Shown here piece by piece: positions 37,021 through 64,000 of a stretch of 64,000 nucleotides of DNA; positions within the stretch are counted from its first letter, which is position 1, and every line of letters starts with the position of its first letter. The notes beneath the pieces were generated by a model that was not told the DNA's origin, did no database searches, and worked only from the letters and a program-made list of their open reading frames with translations. The translations under genes and the position numbers were made by a program. The DNA is taken from positions 6,879,254 through 6,943,253 of the forward strand of contig NC_031500.1 of NCBI RefSeq assembly GCF_000237925.1. The letters are read 5' to 3'. The stretch is from Schistosoma mansoni. Lineage: Eukaryota > Platyhelminthes > Trematoda > Strigeidida > Schistosomatidae.

Positions 37021-40000
37021 ATTCTTGTAGGACAACGAAATATGCATTATGCAATGTAGTTGAGCCGTTTGCCTTGAAGTAGCGGAAGCAGCACTTTGAT
37101 AACTCGATTAGTTTGCATTTGGGCGTCATCGCAGCCTTAATGTGACTGTAGATGTAAGTTGTTGCATCTGTTTAAAGTTTCCTGACACATTTAGATAACG
37201 TTCACTCCATTGCCCGTGGCATCACAGAGGGGTGAGTTTCAATTGACACCAAGATTTTCAGCTTTATCTGAGAACACATGATTTTAGGTTTCAATGTTCT
37301 ACATCCAAGTCACTTTGCGTCATTGTACAGTCACGAATAATCACCTCATGAGTGGTTTATTTGTAACAATGCCCATTCACAAAACCATATGTGAGAGGTG
37401 ATTGACCAGTTCTCACAGAACTGGTCGAAGCGAGATTTTTCTCTATTTCGACAAGTTTATCCGCTGTGATCTCGCTCTGGAGTAAAGATTACTGTAAGAG
37501 GGCCATTGAGAATACTATATTTTTCGTACGTTTCCACTATTTTTGCATCCAAAAATGGAGATTGACTATCATTGCACCTGATATAGCTGTGAAGGTCGCT
37601 TCTTAAGTCATACGAAGCCTTGGGAACTTTCCTCAATTAACCACAATCTTCACATTTGACAGCCATCAAGTGAAGGAAATTAATTACGTGCATGGAGGTT
37701 CAGATAGTCATCAAGTTTGGCAAGTTTATCTTTTATGCTGCCAGATTATATAGCAACGACCACCGTAATTGTTTGCCATCCACGTGAGCTTCGTCCGAGC
37801 TACATGATGTTCATTCTGGGATCGCATACACCACCGTGACAATGACCTTTCCAGTGATTTCCTTTAGTTTTAATGTGGTTCCTCGTGTCGACCGTTGTTG
37901 ATATCTCATGTTCCCTCTGAACTTCCGCGCCCAATTGAATATATAAGTAGAAGATGTGATGATGCAAGACATAGGGTTGTTGTTGCATTGATTTTACTAC
38001 ATATATGGGTCTCAGGGAATGTTTCAATACTGATTTTCTTGGTCGCATGTCTGCGATCACTCGCTACTTTAATATTGTCTTTTCAATAAGGATGGCCTCA
38101 CGAGACTTAAAAAGTGGGTGTGAAATCGTTGTTTCATTAGCTCAGTGGACAATACCTTGTGTTTTTTGGTTTGGTGGCTGGATCCACCCTGAAACCTGAA
38201 CAATAATAACAAAACGACGGACATAGATGGCTCACTATGAATCTGGAGTACATCCTGGTTACTACGGTGTTTCAACAGAAGTAGGTTTAGCTACTGCGAA
38301 GACTTCGCTTATATCCGGATTCAGTTGTTAAAACTAGTGAACACCACATAAATCAACCAAGGCTGTGGCGTCCCTCTTTCTATGCACTTGATGTCTTTGA
38401 GGACTTAAATTTCAACTCCTGTCTTCGCTCTTTAGCTGATCGATTACAATATTAAAAAGAGAAGGTCAAGTCGAATTCGGGGTTTTTGTCTCTCTATGAA
38501 AAGGCAGTATTAGGTATCTAAGTTGTGTCAGTGTTACTTCCCTGGGTACTGCCAATGAAGTGTACTTCTAGCTGAGGCTCGGGATGTTTTTTAAGATTCT
38601 AGAGTCAGAAACTGGGTTTCTGAGTTATTTTTCTTTGCGACAGGGTCTCAGCAAGTCATCTCTAGCTGCTAGGGTATTCGCATCTAAAGTTGGTGGGAAA
38701 AACAATGTAACTAACTCCTACCAACTACCAAAACCAGAGCAAATGGATGAATAATAACACAAAGCAAATGTATTCTTCAGAAATCAGTGGCAAAATAAAG
38801 ACTATTTGGCAAAAGCGTTAGCTTCCATTATCAATAGATCATTAACTAGAGCATATATCATCCATAAATCTTTTGGAAATTTCAGCTGACCCTGTATCCC
38901 CATCAGGAATTTTGAAAATACCGGATACGATAGGAGGCACAAATTTGAAGATGTTGGTTCCAAGGAATGACCATTGAATAAGGCGACTTATATCAAACTG
39001 CCGAACCCTTGACAGATAGCGTGGGGGAATGCTCAGAAAGTGAAAACAAATTTTGAAAACAGTCCACGCTAACATTTGGACCCAAGTAGGGTTACGACAG
39101 GTTGAATGAAAGCGCAGTTTTGAGCATTCTTATGTTCATCCAATGTGTTAACTCTGCATACCAGAATACAGATTTATTTCAATTTATTTTATTTTAATCA
39201 TATTTAAAAATGGATGGGCTGAAAATTCAGGGGCATGTACCCCATGCATGTTGATGCCAGGTTTTTGGATAGACGTGACTTTCATGCTTGTACTTACGTA
39301 GATGTTTGGCATTTCGGATAATATGAGATTCGAAAAATTTGTCTATTTATAAATAAGTGGAACTATTATAAGTAGTCATATAATCGTCTAAGCACATGTC
39401 ATTCTTTTCATCTTTTTAGAATCAGAAATAAAATAAATCTGATCACTGATTGTTGTAAGGTTGTCACGAATATACAGTACTTATCAGCACTGTCATTCGA
39501 AACGTTTGAATGTACAATGATCCCCAAAACCAATTAAACCAGATATCGAGAATGAGTGTTTTTGAAGATATATTTAGATCCACATTTTGTGGTTTCAAAT
39601 AACAATACTTTCCATGTTTTTAGCTTACGAAAAACAACATATTGTAATATTATCTGATGCTACGTTCTCCGAAATGAGTTATCATATTTCTATGCTGTTA
39701 TTATAATTATCGGAAATATAAACGCTTTGTGTAGTTTATAGTTTGTCGCGTTTGGTACAATTTCATACCCAAGTGGATTATTCTAGCATTTCGACGGTTC
39801 AATCAATCTTTTCTTTTCGATTCAATATCCACAAATACATTCGATCTTGTCAGTTATTCACATGTACTTTTGATTGTTTCTATTTGAGCTTATGTTTGTG
39901 TGTGCGTTTAGCACTTGCTCTATTCGCCACACGTCTTCAGCCTGTTTTTCCGTCCAACCATAAATATCAAGTCGTCCTTTATTAAACTGAGTTTGCACGT

Positions 40001-40147
40001 TCACATGCTCTGAACAGCTTCTTTCCTATTACAAACTGCCTGCGTTAACGGATACATGGAACATATCTAATTTAAAACCATTCTCATATTCGACTTACTT
40101 TGTTATTCAGTAATAAGAATCAAGTCAATTAATATGTACAATCTTCA

Positions 40148-40182
<35 letters not shown>

Positions 40183-42526
40183 TTATCTGATAATAATGGA
40201 GTCAGATAACGGAAATACAAATTCTAGCTGAAGGTGGGTGGTTAAATCCAGTTAATGTTATGGTTTAAGTCCATTTGATTATTATTTTTTTACATTGTTC
40301 TCAAATTTATGTACATTATTTGATTTTAACTGTTAAAGTTGACATCATCAACAAAGATAATAAGATGCACTTCTATGTCTGATGATTTTGTAAGTTCTAA
40401 GCACTTACTAATGTTAGAACAGGCACGCATCATTTTTGCAGAGATGATCATTGTAGTAGAACAGAGTAAGATCATTTACACATGTGGATTTCTTGAATTG
40501 AAGTTTGAATGATGCGTACAATAATGTAAAAAGTTACCTTCGTTGGTTACAAACAGATCTCTACAAAACATAATTCCAAATACAATACTCCCAGGTTTTA
40601 GTGTAGTACAAGAATACTGGACTGGAGTAGGTTGGTCAGACTGTATAAATATCAACAAAGTTATTTTTCTAAAGGCAAAGTGCCAGATAAATTATTGAGG
40701 ACGGAAAGTACATATGAAAGTACGTCAAATTGAAGCAGTAAACGATTAGGGAAGTGTACTCTCAAGATAGATTCAATATTATATTTCAAACGGAGTATTT
40801 TAAAATCAATAGTGAAAGGTGCATAAATTACTTCAGGTTTTAAAAATAGGAAAATTAACCAACTAGTTTACACACTAAATTTTAATGAGGAATCTCTAAA
40901 CTTAATCTGATTCCAGAGTGTTGCCTCTTGAAATCACTTTTCAAAATTTAATGACTCAGGCACCTACTTTTCGTTCGACAATGTAGGATCGATAGCTGAT
41001 TTCTAAACTTTATACTAATAATGGGACTAGAGAGGAATTTCAGAAAAATTTAACGGCGTAAAATTCGAATTTGAGAAGAACTCAGTATTAATTGCATCAA
41101 CAGATTGACAAACATGTAATTTCATAACGGGTCATGCTGCAGAAAATAAGGCTCTTATAAGGTAAAGAGCGAATAAATGGTCTGCTGTTGCACTTAGAAG
41201 TTTTCCTTTGCCCGTGTTACGCTCTATTTTCATTTTTATTACTCCTTCATTTATCATTTTATTTTGATACTATTGCTTTCCATCATTAATCTTATTGTAT
41301 TCTTTCATTACAGAATCACTTCACACTGAACTTGATTTAAAAAATAATTGAATCTAGGGATATTCTAGAGGACTATAATCCCGGCTTTCATGAGAATCGT
41401 GTTTCATACTGGACACTGAATGATCTGTGTACCAGTCTCTGCTGATAGTCCAGGGGAGTATTTAATGCTGGGTTCTATATTTTATTGATGTCCAAATCTT
41501 AACAGTTGCACATATTTACTGAATCGAGATTTATTAAGAATGTTACACAAAACTGAGGAGTAACTGTGGAAACTTGTCTAATTCAAATTATGACTGTTAA
41601 TAGATTTTCGCATTAACGAAAAACGATCAAAGTGTTTAGATGCTTGCTTAACTACTTATGAGTAGTCAGTTTGATAGACGAAAGTTACAAGCATTCGAAG
41701 GTATTCAATACAACCAACGTTAATTAATTATCGTTTACCTGAATCACTAATAAAGTTAAATAATATAGATTTGAACAAAGAGGAGAATTCAAAAGCTTAT
41801 GCGGTTATAGAATACTTCTTTCACCTTTTTTTCTCTAATAAATAAAATAATATTTCAACCGTAGATATGTTTTGAACCTAACAAAGACAGTTGTATATTT
41901 GGGTCACACAAATATATATATATATGTATACCTCAGTATTTAAACATATATAGATATACAATAAACATACATTTATGATGAATAATAAATAAAAACCAAA
42001 GAACTAGTGACGTTCAGTGATCAATTGTTACCTCATTTACACAGAATAAAAATATGATAGTTTACAGGGAAAAAAAAGAAAACAAAATTCTGAGTAGTTC
42101 CAACCTCATAAACTAAGAAGTTAGTGAACTTGTATTATTCCATACAAAATGATAGAAAGGCTTATAATATACAAATCTGACTAGATACTTTATAGCTTCA
42201 TTTGTTTATTAAAAGTATCGTGATAAAAGGTGTTATCAAAATATATTTACGTGTAAATGTGATTGTTACATGCTTGTACACACATATACACATAATGAGT
42301 GGTTGAATATTACCGAAAATTAAGGATCTTATAGTTGTGCACATAAATCCATGTGCCTGGTTAAGGTATTTATATTTTGTCTGTTTTCATCCCGTGTGAC
42401 CCAAAATTTCAGACGAGTGTATCAAAACAGACTGGGATTTGAAGTGAAACCTGAAAATAAAAAATAAGCACTGTTAATAAGATTTAGTTCAAATGTCTTT
42501 TGATGTATTTGACTCATTCACTTTGA
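37021..42526. other. Intergenic stretch downstream of PKA-C
   Basis: Possible further remnants of the decayed LINE up to about 37.9 kb; a weak tRNA-like stretch at about 38120-38200 (TTAGCTCAGTGGAC then GGATCCACCC); and an (AT)n microsatellite at 40149-40180. Otherwise AT-rich with nothing recognisable. No exon with splice sites was found on either strand. Confidence 0.4.
40149..40180. repeat. (AT)n microsatellite
   Basis: Uninterrupted run of about 16 AT units. Confidence 0.92.
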
Positions 42527-42532
42527 TTTATT
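42527..42532 (-). promoter_or_regulatory. Candidate poly(A) signal of PKA-C
   Basis: AATAAA on the minus strand five bases after the TGA stop. It would give a very short 3' UTR, so it may not be the one used; another AATAAA lies at 42205-42210. Confidence 0.3.
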
Positions 42533-42537
42533 TTCCG

Positions 42538-63241
<20,704 letters not shown>

Positions 63242-64000
63242 CTAAAATGAATCAGTAAACGAAAAAGAAAAATAGAAAACAATGGTTAATGTGATAAATT
63301 AAAATATATATAAGCAAACAATATTGTTTTCAATTAGATCCTTATCAGGCTTTACTCTAATATACAATAATATTTATATACATTTTCGATATTATGAAAC
63401 CAATCAAGGCAATTTATAAGTCAGTGATAACAGTAGGATATATTACATAGATAAACATAATAAGTAAAATGTGTGAAAGGTGTAGTAGTTGTGATGAGAC
63501 TAACAAAGCGTTGAATTCATGTTTCATAATGGAAAAAGAGATCAATGACTTGAAAATTATAAATGGTCAAATAACATTCATAAAATCTATAAGATTGCGT
63601 AATGAAGAGTGTTCGGATAATTGGACAATGAAGCATAAAAATTCACTTGGTATTATGTAGATGAATCTTTCCACCGACGTTTAGCACTGCAACTGGTCTG
63701 TCTCTCATTGGCCATATGTGTGTACTGTGAGTATTGCCTCGATATAGCTTTATTTCACCAGCATTATAAGCAAAGATAGGTAGTGGGTAGCAGTGGAATC
63801 CAGGAAGCAATTAATCAGTTTCTGTGTTTATCGGTGGATTATTGTATGCGTGCGTTCATTTTCAGTGAGTAGTTCTGTGCTACAACTAATTTTTCCCACG
63901 TAGTTAATATGTCAGTTCTTAATGTAAACACTTTAAAAAACTGTGAGGAATTATAACAAACCCTTATATTAAGTAAATATATAGTTTTGTTGGTTTTTAT
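63242..64000. other. PKA-C intron or 5' region at right edge
   Basis: Should lie in the intron before the first exon read, or contain the 5' exon, but I find no sequence resembling a PKA N-terminus on the minus strand. A truncated Sm-alpha arm is present at 63660-63806; the rest is AT-rich. Confidence 0.4.
63660..63806 (-). repeat. Sm-alpha-type SINE, terminal arm only
   Basis: GAATCTTTCCACCGACGTTTAG, ACTGGTCTGTCTCTCATTGG, ATTGCCTCGATATAGC and AGCAGTGGAATCCAGGA follow the left arm of the full copies and stop just before the hammerhead. Confidence 0.8.

Noticed and set aside
63469-63660. Plus-strand frame with several cysteines near the right edge
   Set aside because: No family resemblance; it lies in the presumed first intron or 5' region of PKA-C on the opposite strand.

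Overview
This 64 kb window is AT-rich, exon-poor, repeat-dense animal DNA. It looks like a blood fluke (Schistosoma) chromosome. It carries hammerhead-ribozyme SINE-like elements of the schistosome Sm-alpha type, RTE-type LINE fragments, a Penelope-like fragment, and a Ty3/gypsy element of the CsRn1/Boudicca clade. Its two genes also have the intron layout typical of schistosomes: tiny introns at the 5' end of one gene and introns of several kilobases elsewhere. The species cannot be fixed from the sequence alone.

Two host genes can be read exon by exon, both on the minus strand. The first is a complete UNC-93-like major facilitator gene, an MFSD11 orthologue: 11 exons from 32498 down to 13853, 440 codons, every splice phase consistent, with a poly(A) signal just downstream. 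The second is the catalytic subunit of cAMP-dependent protein kinase (PKA-C). It has nine coding exons from 63241 down to 42538, about 335 residues including the stop-proximal FxxF tail; only the extreme N-terminus is missing, at or beyond the right edge. PKA-C lies upstream of MFSD11 in the same orientation, with about 10 kb between them.

Layout: 188-5237 is a Ty3/gypsy LTR element with a 4-bp target duplication, treated here as a fossil. It is followed by an older solo LTR (5377-5701) with its own 4-bp duplication. 5.7-13.8 kb is intergenic and holds a Penelope-like fragment (about 8.4-9.3 kb), a perfect 66-bp tandem duplication and an (AAAT)n-tailed repeat. 13.8-32.5 kb is MFSD11 with introns full of LINE ends, an LTR-like block with a perfect heat-shock element, and a 0.76 kb insert flanked by 14-bp direct repeats. 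32.5-42.5 kb is intergenic with a CR1/Jockey-like LINE fragment. 42.5-63.2 kb is PKA-C, whose introns hold at least six hammerhead/tRNA-like SINE copies of one family and several of a second hammerhead-bearing family.

The most unusual signal is the self-cleaving-RNA content of the PKA-C introns. Two different tRNA-headed repeat families both carry hammerhead folds, and at least one copy in each keeps every catalytic position. One of these also has a compensatory stem I change. The Sm-alpha-type copies are additionally framed by long inverted arms, like MITEs.
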